Source: JBCAXA01 sp038534295
GTDB taxonomy: Bacteria > Pseudomonadota > Gammaproteobacteria > Steroidobacterales > Woeseiaceae
Reading direction: 5' to 3'
NCBI GenBank assembly: GCA_038534295.1
Contig: JBCAXA010000001.1
Location: 992,001 to 1,056,000 of the forward strand
DNA length: 64,000 nt
Shown here piece by piece: positions 45,453-55,227 of the stretch. Each line of letters begins with the position of its first letter. The first letter of the stretch is position 1. The notes beneath the pieces are model-generated. The model worked only from the letters and a program-made list of their open reading frames with translations, had not been told where the DNA came from and made no database searches. The position numbers and the translations under genes were made by a program.

Positions 45453-46268
45453 TTAACCGACGTCCTTCCGACAGATGAGATCGCACTGGCGGTTCTGACC
45501 GGCGAGCGCATCAAGGTCGGCCGGCACCAGCGAACCGTCGGGATCGAGGCGTTCGATATGACCGCCGCGCGCGTTGAGCAACGCAATCAGCTCCTGAGGA
45601 TCGAGATCGCCGCGGCGCATGTAGGCCGGCGAAAACTCGAGAATCAGCAAGGGGCAGCGTTCCAGCAATTGTGGCGCACCGCGCAGCGCCATCAGCTCGA
45701 AGCCCTCGATGTCTATCTTGATTAATCTCGGCACGCGCTCACCGAACCCCTGCTCCCGCCAGTAGTCGTCGAGCCGCATGGTCGCAATCTCCGTACTGCC
45801 CACGGCGTTAATGGGCAACAGCGAATGACGGCCGCGATTCGAATCGGAATGCTGATGCAGCGTCGCGGTACCGTTCTCGTCAGCAAGTGCTAAGGCTTCG
45901 CAGCGCACCGTGGTCACACCGTTCAGTGCAACGTTTTGCTCGAACAGCGAGTAGTTGACCGGGTCCGGTTCGAAACCGACCACGCTGACATCGTGATCGC
46001 CGGCCAATTGCGCGCAGAGCAAACTGTACCAACCGATGTTCGCGCCGATGTCGATGACAACGTCGCCATCGGCAAACTCGATGTGCTCGCTGAGCCAGCG
46101 GGTCATCGCTGGCTCGTGCTGGCCATACTTATATATATGCCGACCGACGACGTCCTCGGTTTTGACGCGAAACCGCAGACCAAAGACGTCGGCGTGAGCA
46201 GTGAGGTACGGGCGCTGCAACACAAACCGTTGCAGAACGTAGGCGGCAGATCGAAGTACGTTGGCCAA
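45453..46268 (-). CDS. FkbM-family methyltransferase
   Basis: A 271-residue SAM-dependent methyltransferase with motif I VVIDIGANIGWYS, the FEPDPVNYSLFEQN segment and the KIDIEGFE metal/substrate loop, all typical of the FkbM family. In polysaccharide loci these enzymes often O-methylate sugars. The only start in frame is TTG 46268, with a weak ribosome site, so the exact N-terminus is uncertain. It is cotranscribed with the GT4 gene downstream. Confidence 0.86.
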   Translation of the reverse strand: MANVLRSAAYVLQRFVLQRPYLTAHADVFGLRFRVKTEDVVGRHIYKYGQHEPAMTRWLSEHIEFADGDVVIDIGANIGWYSLLCAQLAGDHDVSVVGFEPDPVNYSLFEQNVALNGVTTVRCEALALADENGTATLHQHSDSNRGRHSLLPINAVGSTEIATMRLDDYWREQGFGERVPRLIKIDIEGFELMALRGAPQLLERCPLLILEFSPAYMRRGDLDPQELIALLNARGGHIERLDPDGSLVPADLDALAGQNRQCDLICRKDVG

Positions 46269-46369
46269 CGAAAGCGGTCCAGGGGATCGAGACGCCGATT
46301 CTAGGCAAATACCGCGGGTCGGAACAGCCGGGTGTATACTGCCGCCACTCGATCGACGAGCAGTACGGT

Positions 46370-47143
46370 GTGTCGGCCCCTCCTGTCAGCGCTGTGATCA
46401 TCGCCGCGAACGCGGCCGACGTCATCCAACCCTGCCTGCAATCTCTGGCCTTTTTGCCAGATATCGTCGTTTACCTGAACAATTCGAACGACGCAACGCG
46501 CGAGCTATGCGCTCGGTACCCCAACGTTCGGGTCATTGACGGCGAATTTACCGGCTTTGGGCCAACGCGAAATTCCGCGGCGGCGCATGCGCACAACGAC
46601 TGGATATTATCGATCGACACCGACGAATGGCTCGACCAGACCCTTGCGTCATCGGTGCAGCGCGCTGACTTCAGCGACCCGGCGCGGGCCTTTGTGATGC
46701 TGCGGCGCAATCGCTTCCACGGTCGGCACGTAGCCGTAGGCGGCTGGGGCAACGATCGATTGACACGCATCTATCATCGGACGACCGCGCGCTTTAACGA
46801 CAAAGCGGTCCATGAGCGCATTGTGCTCGATAACGCGGTGCAATCGAGCGAATTGCACGGGACGCTCTGGCACGAGGCCGTCGTCGATATCGATCAGTTC
46901 CTTAAAAAAATCAGCCGGTATTCAGAACTCGCTGCCGACAGTCGTCCCGGCGGGCCGGGCACGCACCCTTTTTTCGCCCTGCTGCGCGGTCAATTCGCGT
47001 TCTTTCGCAGCTACGTGCTGCAGCTTGGTTTCACGGCGGGCTGGCGTGGTTTGATCATTGCGTATGCGCGATCGGTTGGCACGTTCTTCAAATATGCCAA
47101 GCGCTACGAGCGCCGCATCCGAACCAAACAGCAGGCGCCCTAG
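46370..47143 (+). CDS. GT2-family glycosyltransferase (WaaE/KdtX-like)
   Basis: A 257-residue GT-A glycosyltransferase: SAVIIAANAADVI at the N-terminus, the DTDEWL acidic motif for metal and nucleotide sugar, and the RIYHR/AVHERI segments shared with lipopolysaccharide core WaaE-type enzymes. It begins at GTG 46370. A TATACT -10-like hexamer is present at 46335-46340 in the gap from the divergent FkbM gene. Acceptor sugar is unknown. Confidence 0.87.
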   Translation: MSAPPVSAVIIAANAADVIQPCLQSLAFLPDIVVYLNNSNDATRELCARYPNVRVIDGEFTGFGPTRNSAAAHAHNDWILSIDTDEWLDQTLASSVQRADFSDPARAFVMLRRNRFHGRHVAVGGWGNDRLTRIYHRTTARFNDKAVHERIVLDNAVQSSELHGTLWHEAVVDIDQFLKKISRYSELAADSRPGGPGTHPFFALLRGQFAFFRSYVLQLGFTAGWRGLIIAYARSVGTFFKYAKRYERRIRTKQQAP

Positions 47144-47168
47144 ACCGCGCGGCGAACCGCCGCGGTCA

Positions 47169-48839
47169 CTAGGTCGCGATCATCGACGTGTTGACCGCGA
47201 TCAGCAAAAGGCTACTGGTAACCGCCATTCGTAGCACGAGTCCGCGCGGAAACGCCGCTGCAATGACCTCAACCGAGTAGAACAGCACGACGAGCCGAAA
47301 CACCAGCGTTGCGAGCCCCTGCACGTCGGCGCTGAGCACCGGCAGGTTTGGTACCACCAAAGCCGCAAACAGCAGCAAAATATCCAGCGTCGTCAGCTGC
47401 AGCGCTCGGTTCGAGTTGAAAATCAGCCACGCGACGTTGCCGAGCCCCAACACGATCAACAACGTGAACTCCAGCGAGGCAAACAGCGGTTCGCTCCAAA
47501 CCAGCCCACTCGCCGAAAACGCGATCATGGCGGCAACGACGTAACCGGTGCCCTGCGCGAATAGGTCCGCCGCCGGTTTCGACAGCAGCACGAAACTCGC
47601 GACCAATGCCGCCAACAGAATCAGCGCAAGCTGTTGCACCTGGGAAGCGGTGGCGTCCGCCGTCGGTGTCATCGACCCGCCCTTGGCGATGCCGACGATC
47701 AACAGCAGCACATACAGGGCAAGAATGCCGACAACACCCCGCGCCACCCACGCGACGATATTGCGCCGCGCGCGGTCGTCGATACGAACCAGCGTTGCGC
47801 CGCTGTCCGGTACTGGCGTCGCGGGCGACTGCTCGGCGCGTCGCTGCGCGACGAGCAGTGGCAGCAGCAGTGCCGATGCCGTCGCTACGAATGCGACGGC
47901 GATGAGCAAATCGGATTGGTAGCGCAGAAAATAAGCGAGCAGAAAAAAACTGCTTTGCGCGATATAGATGATCAATACGGCGTGTGGATGCGCAAACCCG
48001 ATGCTGAGCAAACGGTGATGCAGGTGATACTTGTCGGCACTGAACGGCGATACGCCGCGCCGCAGCCGCGAGATCGTCACTTGCGCGGTGTCGATTATGG
48101 GAACCGCGAGCAACAAAAGCGGCAGCGCCGCACTGATGTGTGCCGATGCGTCTTGGGTCACTTCAATCGCCAGCACCGCGCTCAAAAGACCCAGAAACTG
48201 ACTGCCGCTGTCGCCCATGAAGACAATGGCCGGGTGAGTATTGAAACGCAGGAATCCGAAGATGGCGCCCGCCAGTGCGACGGCCAACAGCGCCGACGGC
48301 ACATTGCCGGTTGCCCACGCAAGGAGTGCAAGTGCCGTGCAGCAGATAAAGACGATTCCGCCCGCCAGTCCGTCGAGCCCATCGGACAGCGCCACAGCAT
48401 TGGTAAGCGCAACGATAATGAACACCGACAGCGGCTTGGCCAACCAGTCCGGAAACACCACCGTTTGCGGCAACGACACTTCTCGTATCGATACATCGCC
48501 GATGTAGACAACGATGATCGCCGCAAGGATTTGTGCAGCGAATTTGGATCGATAGCCCAGCTCAACTTTGTCATCGACCAGGCCAGCGATCAGCACAATG
48601 GCGCCGCCGAGCATGATCGCCAGCATCGCCGGAGAAAAAACCGCGGCATCGGCAACGACGACTGCGGACACCACGCCGAGTCCAATCGCCAGACCGCCGA
48701 TCCGTGGAATAGGCACGCTGTGAACTTTGCGCGGCGCCGGCGCATCGACGAAATCAAAACGCCGCCCAAACCGAATCAGCAGCGGCAGCAGTGCCATACT
48801 GACGATCATAGCGGCCAGGAATGCGAAGACGAACAGCAT
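47169..48839 (-). CDS. WecA/MraY-family undecaprenyl-phosphate sugar-1-phosphate transferase, extended
   Basis: A 556-residue polytopic membrane enzyme. The first 330 residues form the WecA-like core with catalytic aspartates in GLVDDKVEL, NAVALSDGLDG, FMGDSGSQ and the HLHHRL motif. It moves a sugar-1-phosphate onto undecaprenyl phosphate to begin a repeat unit. The last 200 residues add about six extra transmembrane helices of unknown role. It is the last gene of the exosortase operon, 12 nt after the exosortase stop. Confidence 0.88.
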   Translation of the reverse strand: MLFVFAFLAAMIVSMALLPLLIRFGRRFDFVDAPAPRKVHSVPIPRIGGLAIGLGVVSAVVVADAAVFSPAMLAIMLGGAIVLIAGLVDDKVELGYRSKFAAQILAAIIVVYIGDVSIREVSLPQTVVFPDWLAKPLSVFIIVALTNAVALSDGLDGLAGGIVFICCTALALLAWATGNVPSALLAVALAGAIFGFLRFNTHPAIVFMGDSGSQFLGLLSAVLAIEVTQDASAHISAALPLLLLAVPIIDTAQVTISRLRRGVSPFSADKYHLHHRLLSIGFAHPHAVLIIYIAQSSFFLLAYFLRYQSDLLIAVAFVATASALLLPLLVAQRRAEQSPATPVPDSGATLVRIDDRARRNIVAWVARGVVGILALYVLLLIVGIAKGGSMTPTADATASQVQQLALILLAALVASFVLLSKPAADLFAQGTGYVVAAMIAFSASGLVWSEPLFASLEFTLLIVLGLGNVAWLIFNSNRALQLTTLDILLLFAALVVPNLPVLSADVQGLATLVFRLVVLFYSVEVIAAAFPRGLVLRMAVTSSLLLIAVNTSMIAT

Positions 48840-48851
48840 GGAACGACGCGA

Positions 48852-50420
48852 TCAGTCCGGTACGTAACGCGGTAATTCCGCTTCTACCTTGAGCGCGAAA
48901 TCCGTCAGATAACGGTCGGCCGCCGGAATCCGGTCCGGCGTCGGTACGGGGGTAACCAGGCGTATCATCGCGCCATCGCTGCGATTGCGCTGCAGCGAGT
49001 CGAGAAAGATGTACCACTTGACGGCGTATTCGTTGGTCAGCCAGCGCTCGCGCTGCTTGAACCAGTAGTAGACGAGCTGGCTCTCGTTACCCATCGTGAC
49101 CAGCGCGCGGTTGACGCGCTTGCCGGGCTGGCCGTCGAGTTGGTAGGTGCCAAACTCCTTGATCTTCCAGCCGCCGCCCGGCAAGCAAGAACGCGGCGAG
49201 TGCACCGACTGACCTTTGCGCTGCGAGCCGTAGTACGCCAAGAACAAGTTGATCGGCAAATTTCCGGGGCTGCGGTAGTTCGCAAGCAGGTAGTCGTCGA
49301 CCTTCAGCTCGTCAAGAAAATGCGGTTCGAGGCGGGACTGCTTGCCGGCAAGATCGTCGAACTGCATTGGGAACGTGATGCAAAACTCGCGTGCCGGCGT
49401 GATTTCGGCACGCTCCGGCAAAGCAATGGCCGTACCGGTCATGGCCGCCAGCAGGACGAGCGCGATGACAAATGTCGCCGGTGGCCGCCGATTTTGTAGC
49501 TCCCCTTCACTAGGTTGGCCCGGAATCGGACCAAGGTTGAACGCATTGGCGAACGGCACGGAAGGGTTTCTGAATCGCCACAAGATCCAGACCACGCCTA
49601 GCAGCATCGCGGTGCTAATCATGAACATCGCCCAGCCCTGCATGTCGTGCAGCAAGCCTTCGGCAAGCGCCGTATTGCCGTACTCGGCGAAAATGCCAAT
49701 CATCGCAATCCGCAGACTGTTCATTGCGATCGTAAGTGGAATCGAAATTAGAAATACCAGCGCGCGTGCCCAGACGGGACCGCGGAAGAAATACGCGATG
49801 ATTAGCGCGAGTGCCATCATCGGAAACAGATATCGAAGACCGTCGCAGGCCTCGACGACCTGCATCTGAAAATGCCCCAGATCGATGACGTTGCCTTCCA
49901 GGTAAACGGAAATGTCGAACAGCCGCATGACCGCCACACCGAGTTTCGACGACAGCAGTTGCATTTCCGACGAGAAATTGTTGTACAGGAAGCGCGGCAG
50001 CGGGATGGCCAATAGCAGCATCAGTATTGGCGTAAACAGATACCGAAAACCTTTTGCGCCAACCCACGCGAGGGCGACACCTGCGATGACCACAACCAAC
50101 GCGAATTGTGTAACGGCGAAGATCGTCGCGAGCTCGCCAGCCAACCAGATGCCGAGCCCGAGCACGACCACAGCCAAGCCTAGCCAGCTGCCCGTGAACT
50201 TAATCGCCGCCAGCGCATCGCGCCGCTGCCAGATTAGGTACGCGGAGATCAGCGGAATAACGAGACCGTGACTGTACTCATCACGTGACACCCAGTTATT
50301 GACGAGGCGTACGATTGGTTCCCAAAACACAACACCGACGGCAAGCGCAGCAAGACCGAGCAACAGCCAAAGATGCGACGGTGTGCGGAAGCGAATTTCC
50401 GGCTCGATGACGGCGCTCAC
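48852..50420 (-). CDS. xrtD: Exosortase-EpsI fusion, XrtD-like (VPLPA-CTERM type)
   Basis: A 522-residue membrane protease-transpeptidase with about eight transmembrane helices. Predicted catalytic residues are Cys192 (EACDGLRYLFP), Arg237 (NSLR) and His258 (LLHDM). The C-terminal 200 residues are an EpsI domain, with the CLPGGGW segment typical of that domain. Exosortases cut the C-terminal CTERM signal of exported proteins. The fused EpsI architecture is that of VPLPA-specific XrtD, and a VPLPA-type substrate is encoded in the same operon. The usual CSGLR at the cysteine is CDGLR here. GTG 50420 overlaps the ATPase stop (GTGA). Confidence 0.88.
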   Translation of the reverse strand: MSAVIEPEIRFRTPSHLWLLLGLAALAVGVVFWEPIVRLVNNWVSRDEYSHGLVIPLISAYLIWQRRDALAAIKFTGSWLGLAVVVLGLGIWLAGELATIFAVTQFALVVVIAGVALAWVGAKGFRYLFTPILMLLLAIPLPRFLYNNFSSEMQLLSSKLGVAVMRLFDISVYLEGNVIDLGHFQMQVVEACDGLRYLFPMMALALIIAYFFRGPVWARALVFLISIPLTIAMNSLRIAMIGIFAEYGNTALAEGLLHDMQGWAMFMISTAMLLGVVWILWRFRNPSVPFANAFNLGPIPGQPSEGELQNRRPPATFVIALVLLAAMTGTAIALPERAEITPAREFCITFPMQFDDLAGKQSRLEPHFLDELKVDDYLLANYRSPGNLPINLFLAYYGSQRKGQSVHSPRSCLPGGGWKIKEFGTYQLDGQPGKRVNRALVTMGNESQLVYYWFKQRERWLTNEYAVKWYIFLDSLQRNRSDGAMIRLVTPVPTPDRIPAADRYLTDFALKVEAELPRYVPD

Positions 50421-51301
50421 TGGCTCACTTCCAATTCCCGCAAACTCTGCCGAAGTTCGTTTTTGCTGGCCTTACCGCCGGCAAACAGCGGTAGCACCAG
50501 ACTGGCCTTTCGGTCCTGCATGACATTTTGAACCGTCGCGGCGCAAACCAGATGACTGTCCATCGCGTACGCGTAAACCATGGCGCTTTCACAAATCTGG
50601 TTGATCAATCGCGGCACGCCACCGCTGCATTCGTGCACGATGCGCATGGCTTTTTCGGTGAAAATCGGCCGGGTTGCGCCAGCAACCAGCAAGCGATGGC
50701 GGATGTACCCAACTGCCGACACAAGATCGAGTGGCTCGAGGTGATAGTGTGTCGAAATGCGTTGCGCAACCTGGCGTAACTCACGGCGTTGTAACAGCTC
50801 GCGAAACTCGGGTTGCCCCACCATCAACAGCTGCAGCACGAGCACGCCATCGGCATTGATGTTCGATAGGAGCCGAATCTCCTCGAGACTCTCGATATCG
50901 AGATTCTGCGCCTCATCGATGATCAGCAGCGTGCGCTTGCCGTGCTCGTAGCCGGCGACGAGAAAGTCGATAAACGCTTCGTAGAGCTCGGCATCCGTGC
51001 GCTTCTCGCGACGAATCCCAAACGCCGACGCGACCCAGTGCAGCAGATCGCCGAACGACTTGTGGGTATTGGATATCAAGCCGATCTGATAGTCGTCTTC
51101 GACGGCGTTCAGCAAATACCGGATCAAAGTGGTCTTGCCCGAGCCGACCTCGCCGGTAATGACGGTGTACCCATCCTGCTCGAACAGGCCGTACTCGAGC
51201 ATACGCAGCGCCATCGAGTGATGATCGCTCAGGAACAGATACTCAGGATCCGGTCGCAAATTGAACGGTCGCGCCAGTAGATTGAAATGCTCTATGTACA
51301 T
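50417..51301 (-). CDS. AAA ATPase of exosortase/EPS systems (ExeA-like)
   Basis: A 294-residue P-loop ATPase with Walker A GEVGSGKTT and Walker B LLIIDEAQN, followed by a GQPEFRELL sensor segment. It belongs to the ATPase family that accompanies PEP-CTERM exopolysaccharide clusters and resembles ExeA/GspA. Its role is not established; it may energise or regulate assembly of the export machine. It sits between the kinase gene (14 nt) and exosortase (4-nt overlap). Confidence 0.88.
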   Translation of the reverse strand: MYIEHFNLLARPFNLRPDPEYLFLSDHHSMALRMLEYGLFEQDGYTVITGEVGSGKTTLIRYLLNAVEDDYQIGLISNTHKSFGDLLHWVASAFGIRREKRTDAELYEAFIDFLVAGYEHGKRTLLIIDEAQNLDIESLEEIRLLSNINADGVLVLQLLMVGQPEFRELLQRRELRQVAQRISTHYHLEPLDLVSAVGYIRHRLLVAGATRPIFTEKAMRIVHECSGGVPRLINQICESAMVYAYAMDSHLVCAATVQNVMQDRKASLVLPLFAGGKASKNELRQSLRELEVSQ

Positions 51302-51314
51302 GAAAGAAGTCGTC

Positions 51315-52232
51315 TCAATAGCCGGCCGCGAGGTCGGTCGTGCGATTGAGCACTGAGCCGATGACGTTCTGACCTTTGAGCTCGTTCATGCACGCGAGCA
51401 TGGACTCTTGGGTCGTAACACCTTCGGTGACGACAACGATCACCGCATCGACGTTGGCGAGAAACGTCAATGCATCGCCGTAAGCAAGCAGCGGCGGCAA
51501 ATCGAACAGGACGACGCGGTTGGCATAGCGATTGCGCAACTCGAGCGCGAGGCTGCGGGCATGTACGCTGTCGATCAGATCAGCTGTGCGATTCGACGGC
51601 TCACGCGCCGGCAACACGCAGAAACGATCGATGGACGGACAAACCAAGGCCTCGGCCACGCTTGCAGTGCCGCGCAAGACGTCTTCGACGCCTGTCTCGA
51701 TGTTCAATCCAAGGTAGGAGGCAACGCTTGGGCGGCGAAAATCCATGTCGACCAGCAGCGCCGTGCGCTCCGGCGACGCTGCTATCTGCATCGCAAGATT
51801 GATGCCGGTGACTGTCTTGCCTTCCCCTGAAGCCGGGCTGACCAGCGCAATACTGTTCCAGCCGGTGTTGCGGATCTTCTCGATCACGCGCGACGCCAAA
51901 AGATCGTAGGCGCGCTCAACGTCGCCGCCAGATCCTGGTTGCAGCAAACGGTTGCGCTCCAAGACTTTGCTATCGACGACGACACGACGTGTTTGCGTGA
52001 ACTCTATTTTGCGCGACTCGATGGTCGGTAGCTCAGCACGCGTGGTCGCAGGCGCGAGCGTCTGTGATCGATGGATCGGCTGTGCGTCGACAGCCGAATT
52101 TGCGGCTTCTTCTATCGTCTCGGTCGTGTGCGTAGCAACATCGGCAACGGCATCAGGCCGCTCCGTCTGCGCGCGCTTTTCCGCCAGCCGATTCCGTTCA
52201 GCGCGTTCCAGTGCTCGTTTAATTTTTTCCAT
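51315..52232 (-). CDS. CpsD/CapB-type tyrosine-kinase-like ATPase of EPS system
   Basis: A 305-residue BY-kinase-type cytoplasmic ATPase: Walker A SPASGEGKT, A' motif LLVDMDFRRPS and Walker B region VVLFDLPPLL. The first 100 residues are charged and low-complexity. Typical BY-kinases end in a tyrosine-rich cluster; here only one terminal Tyr is present (AAGY). It probably regulates chain length together with the Wzz-like protein encoded 33 nt upstream in the same operon. Confidence 0.87.
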   Translation of the reverse strand: MEKIKRALERAERNRLAEKRAQTERPDAVADVATHTTETIEEAANSAVDAQPIHRSQTLAPATTRAELPTIESRKIEFTQTRRVVVDSKVLERNRLLQPGSGGDVERAYDLLASRVIEKIRNTGWNSIALVSPASGEGKTVTGINLAMQIAASPERTALLVDMDFRRPSVASYLGLNIETGVEDVLRGTASVAEALVCPSIDRFCVLPAREPSNRTADLIDSVHARSLALELRNRYANRVVLFDLPPLLAYGDALTFLANVDAVIVVVTEGVTTQESMLACMNELKGQNVIGSVLNRTTDLAAGY

Positions 52233-52265
52233 AGCTAATTGATCGCAGTTCGCACGAGAGACAAA

Positions 52266-54014
52266 TCAGAGGTCGAGCTTGCGCATTGCCGCAAACCAGA
52301 AAACATCCAGAGGTAGGTACAGAAAATGCACGAGAGCTGCACCGGAAATCATGACGAGAACCACAGCCGACGCACCAACCGCTCGGTACGAGAGTCGGCG
52401 ACGTTCGTCCGCTTTGGTCTGAATAGCCGGGATCATGCCGAGCGCCGGCAGCGCCGTGAGTTGTTCGAGTCGGACCCGGCCACGTACCGTCGTATCGGTC
52501 GACTCGCCAATGAACATTGCAAGAATGCCAACAACGATTGCCAACACCGCGCCGACACTGATCAAAAGAATGCGATCCGGGCTATATGGCTGCTCTGGCG
52601 GTAGGGGCGGCTCGATAATAGTCAACCGCTCGCCCTTGCGATCGGTCTCCATATTTTGCGCAAGTCGCGCTTCCATCTCGCGTTCTTTGACGTCTTGGTA
52701 CTTGCGCCGCGCGTTGTCGAGTTCGAGGTTGAGCGCGTGATAGTCCTTTTCGATCATTGGCGTAGCGGCTAGCTTGCCTTCATAGATCGAAATGCGATTG
52801 CGCAGGTCCGTACGCACGCTCAGCAGACTGTCGCGCTCGCCGCGGGCGGCAATGAGCTGCGCTTTGAGTTGCCGATAGGCCGGATCTGCGTTGCTATAGT
52901 CATCCAAACCGCTGGCGGTTTGCAGCGTGTCGATACGACGCTCGATATCGAGCACGTCGGGATGACTGCTCGAATGTACGGCCAGCAGGGTTGCACGCTC
53001 GGCCTCGAGCGCGGCGAGTTCGCGATTTAGCGGATTATCGCTCGCCGCGGACTCGGCGATTGTCACCTTGAGGCTGGCGATCTCTTTGCGCGTTCGAACG
53101 ACGTCGGGATGCTGATCGGAATACACCGCCTCGAGCGACGCCAACGTTGACTCGAGGAACTTGAGTCGATCTCGCGGCGAGTAGATTCGTTCACCGCTCT
53201 CGCTGAATATCTGCGAGGCCCCCGCCTCGCGCGCCACTTCCGATTCCAAAAAGACGATGCGCTCATCGAGTGTGCGCAATTGTCGCTCGGTATCGGTCAG
53301 CTCCCGCTCGGTACGATCCAGCAGCGACAGATTGAGCTGGGTCAATTCCGGCAGCTGCCCGACGTTGGCCGCCTTGAAGTCTGCAAGCCTTGCCTCCAAT
53401 ACGCCGATTTCCTGGTTCAAACGGATTGCTTCACCGGCGAGAAATTCTGACGTCTGCCCAGCGATTTGGGTTCGTGATTCGACGTTTTTCTGCAAGAACA
53501 GGTTGGTCAGCTCATTGGCGACCTTGAGCGACTGGTCGGGTGTATCGCCGTAATACGCCAGCGTGAAGGCGATCGTTGCCGACGTCGGGCGACCCGATCG
53601 TGGATCGACAACATCGGCACTGATCATGTTCAAGCCGATGTCCTCGCGCATCTCCTCGAGAACGACCTCACGCGCGCGCGTACGGACGAGCCGCGGATAC
53701 AGATCGTATTCGTTGACGATGCGTAGCAGGTTCGCGGTGGTCATGACCTGTTGGCTGATCACCTGAATACGCTGATCGGCGAACGAGGTTATGGTCGAAC
53801 GGACCATGTCCTGAGGTATTTCTTGCTGCTCGATCAGAATTGTTGACGCCGATCGATACGTAGGCGGCCAAAACACTGCAGCAAGAACGACAATACCGAA
53901 GGTAATGAGCGCTGCAATCAAGCCCATCTTGCGACGTCGCTTGAAGGCGATCCAGTAATCCCGAAGACTCATCTCCGGCTCGTCGACCTCGAATTGAGCG
54001 ACTGCAGAAACCAT
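52266..54014 (-). CDS. Wzz-like polysaccharide chain-length determinant
   Basis: A 582-residue polysaccharide co-polymerase with two transmembrane helices at the N-terminal end (about 33-52) and near the C-terminus (about 490-510), plus an extra hydrophobic helix at 550-570. Between them is a long periplasmic coiled-coil region (about 200-440). The GNVR-like Pro-rich segment EPPLPPEQPYSP precedes the second helix. It is of the kind that accompanies exosortase loci and lacks a kinase domain, which is supplied by the next gene. The third C-terminal helix is unusual. Confidence 0.88.
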   Translation of the reverse strand: MVSAVAQFEVDEPEMSLRDYWIAFKRRRKMGLIAALITFGIVVLAAVFWPPTYRSASTILIEQQEIPQDMVRSTITSFADQRIQVISQQVMTTANLLRIVNEYDLYPRLVRTRAREVVLEEMREDIGLNMISADVVDPRSGRPTSATIAFTLAYYGDTPDQSLKVANELTNLFLQKNVESRTQIAGQTSEFLAGEAIRLNQEIGVLEARLADFKAANVGQLPELTQLNLSLLDRTERELTDTERQLRTLDERIVFLESEVAREAGASQIFSESGERIYSPRDRLKFLESTLASLEAVYSDQHPDVVRTRKEIASLKVTIAESAASDNPLNRELAALEAERATLLAVHSSSHPDVLDIERRIDTLQTASGLDDYSNADPAYRQLKAQLIAARGERDSLLSVRTDLRNRISIYEGKLAATPMIEKDYHALNLELDNARRKYQDVKEREMEARLAQNMETDRKGERLTIIEPPLPPEQPYSPDRILLISVGAVLAIVVGILAMFIGESTDTTVRGRVRLEQLTALPALGMIPAIQTKADERRRLSYRAVGASAVVLVMISGAALVHFLYLPLDVFWFAAMRKLDL

Positions 54015-54024
54015 GACCTAAGAC

Positions 54025-55221
54025 CTATCTCGCCGCACGCGGCGTATAACGAAAACCAATGTAGCCGGTGGTGGCGCGCGCAACGTCGTCGCGAATATCG
54101 AATTCCTGCTCGCGATGCGACAGTGTTGCGGTCAACAGCCACGCCTGATTCAGACGAACATCGAGCGCCAGCGACAACCGCCCGTACTCGCGATTGTCTT
54201 CCTCCGAACTCAACGTACTGACATCGTCAAAATCGAAGTACTCTGCAGATAACCGCAACGCCGTACGTTCGCTGAGCGCATTACGAAGTGAGATTTTGCC
54301 CACCCGTCGCTCGCTGAGATCACCCTGACCCGTCGGCAATATCGATTGACTGACCTCAACCGTCAGCACGGTGTATTCCCAGCTTTTGCGGAGATTGACG
54401 TTGGCCTGCCAGCCATCGTCTTCCGAGGATTGCGGGAACAGGAACCCAAAGAACGACACCACCTGGTCGGTCTCGACGCGCGAGCGACCGACTGACGCAT
54501 CGAGCGACAGTGTCTCGGACGGGCGGTGAGATACGCCCAGTCGAAGCGTCGTCGTTGCGGATTCGTTGAACCCATCGTCAGTGGCGAACTCATCCAATGA
54601 CAGCGCGACAAACCAGTCCAAGGTCTCGGAAAGGCTTTGGTTACGCGAAAGCGTGTACTGGCGATAGTCGTAGTCGACGAAGTTTGGGCTGTCTTCGTAG
54701 CTAACGTCCTCGTCGCCAACGACAGCGCTGTACGTGACGGTTTCCGAACGAGCCCAGCTGAGTGTTGGCGTGACGCGGATTCGCTCACGCTGGACGCCAA
54801 TGTCAACAAAGCCAGTGTCTTCAAAGGCTGTGGTCAGCGTGTTCTCGCGCGCCGCTGACGCGTTGACGCCGACCGACCACGTCTCGAAGGCGCGGGTTGC
54901 ACCCGCATCGATGAAGAAGTCGTCGGTATCGGCGAACTCAGCGCGATCGTGCTGCAAGTTGCGCCAACGGAAATCCGCGGCAAGCTGCGACGTCGGTCGG
55001 TCTCGCGTGACGTTGACACCGGCATCGACGCGCGAATACGCCGTATCGACTTCGTCGATAATGGCAAGGCGCAGGTTGCTGTTGTAGCCCGCTCGCAACT
55101 CCAATGACGGCGTCACCGTGGTAGCACCGGTCGCCGCCGACGGCGCAATAATGGCGGTTAAAAAGCCCAGCAAGACGGCCGGCCGCTGCTGCGACCGACT
55201 TGCTTGCAAGTGACTGGCCAC
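54025..55221 (-). CDS. Outer-membrane beta-barrel protein of the exosortase/EPS locus
   Basis: A 398-residue exported beta-barrel protein, with a signal sequence that may begin after an extended N-terminus (GTG start at 55221). Alternating hydrophobic-polar strands and the segments ELRAGYNSNLRL and GYIFRY-like C-terminal aromatic end suit a barrel of about 16-18 strands. It corresponds to the outer-membrane protein family often found beside PEP-CTERM exopolysaccharide genes, probably an export pore or secretin partner for the Wza-like protein. Its gene lies 6 nt after the Wza-like stop. Confidence 0.82.
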   Translation of the reverse strand: MASHLQASRSQQRPAVLLGFLTAIIAPSAATGATTVTPSLELRAGYNSNLRLAIIDEVDTAYSRVDAGVNVTRDRPTSQLAADFRWRNLQHDRAEFADTDDFFIDAGATRAFETWSVGVNASAARENTLTTAFEDTGFVDIGVQRERIRVTPTLSWARSETVTYSAVVGDEDVSYEDSPNFVDYDYRQYTLSRNQSLSETLDWFVALSLDEFATDDGFNESATTTLRLGVSHRPSETLSLDASVGRSRVETDQVVSFFGFLFPQSSEDDGWQANVNLRKSWEYTVLTVEVSQSILPTGQGDLSERRVGKISLRNALSERTALRLSAEYFDFDDVSTLSSEEDNREYGRLSLALDVRLNQAWLLTATLSHREQEFDIRDDVARATTGYIGFRYTPRAAR

Positions 55222-55227
55222 GACCGA

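Noticed and set aside
47634..48875. A 413-codon + strand frame opposite the WecA-like gene
   Set aside because: Its product is very rich in Arg/Gln/His with no recognisable fold, while the minus strand encodes an intact membrane transferase with catalytic motifs.
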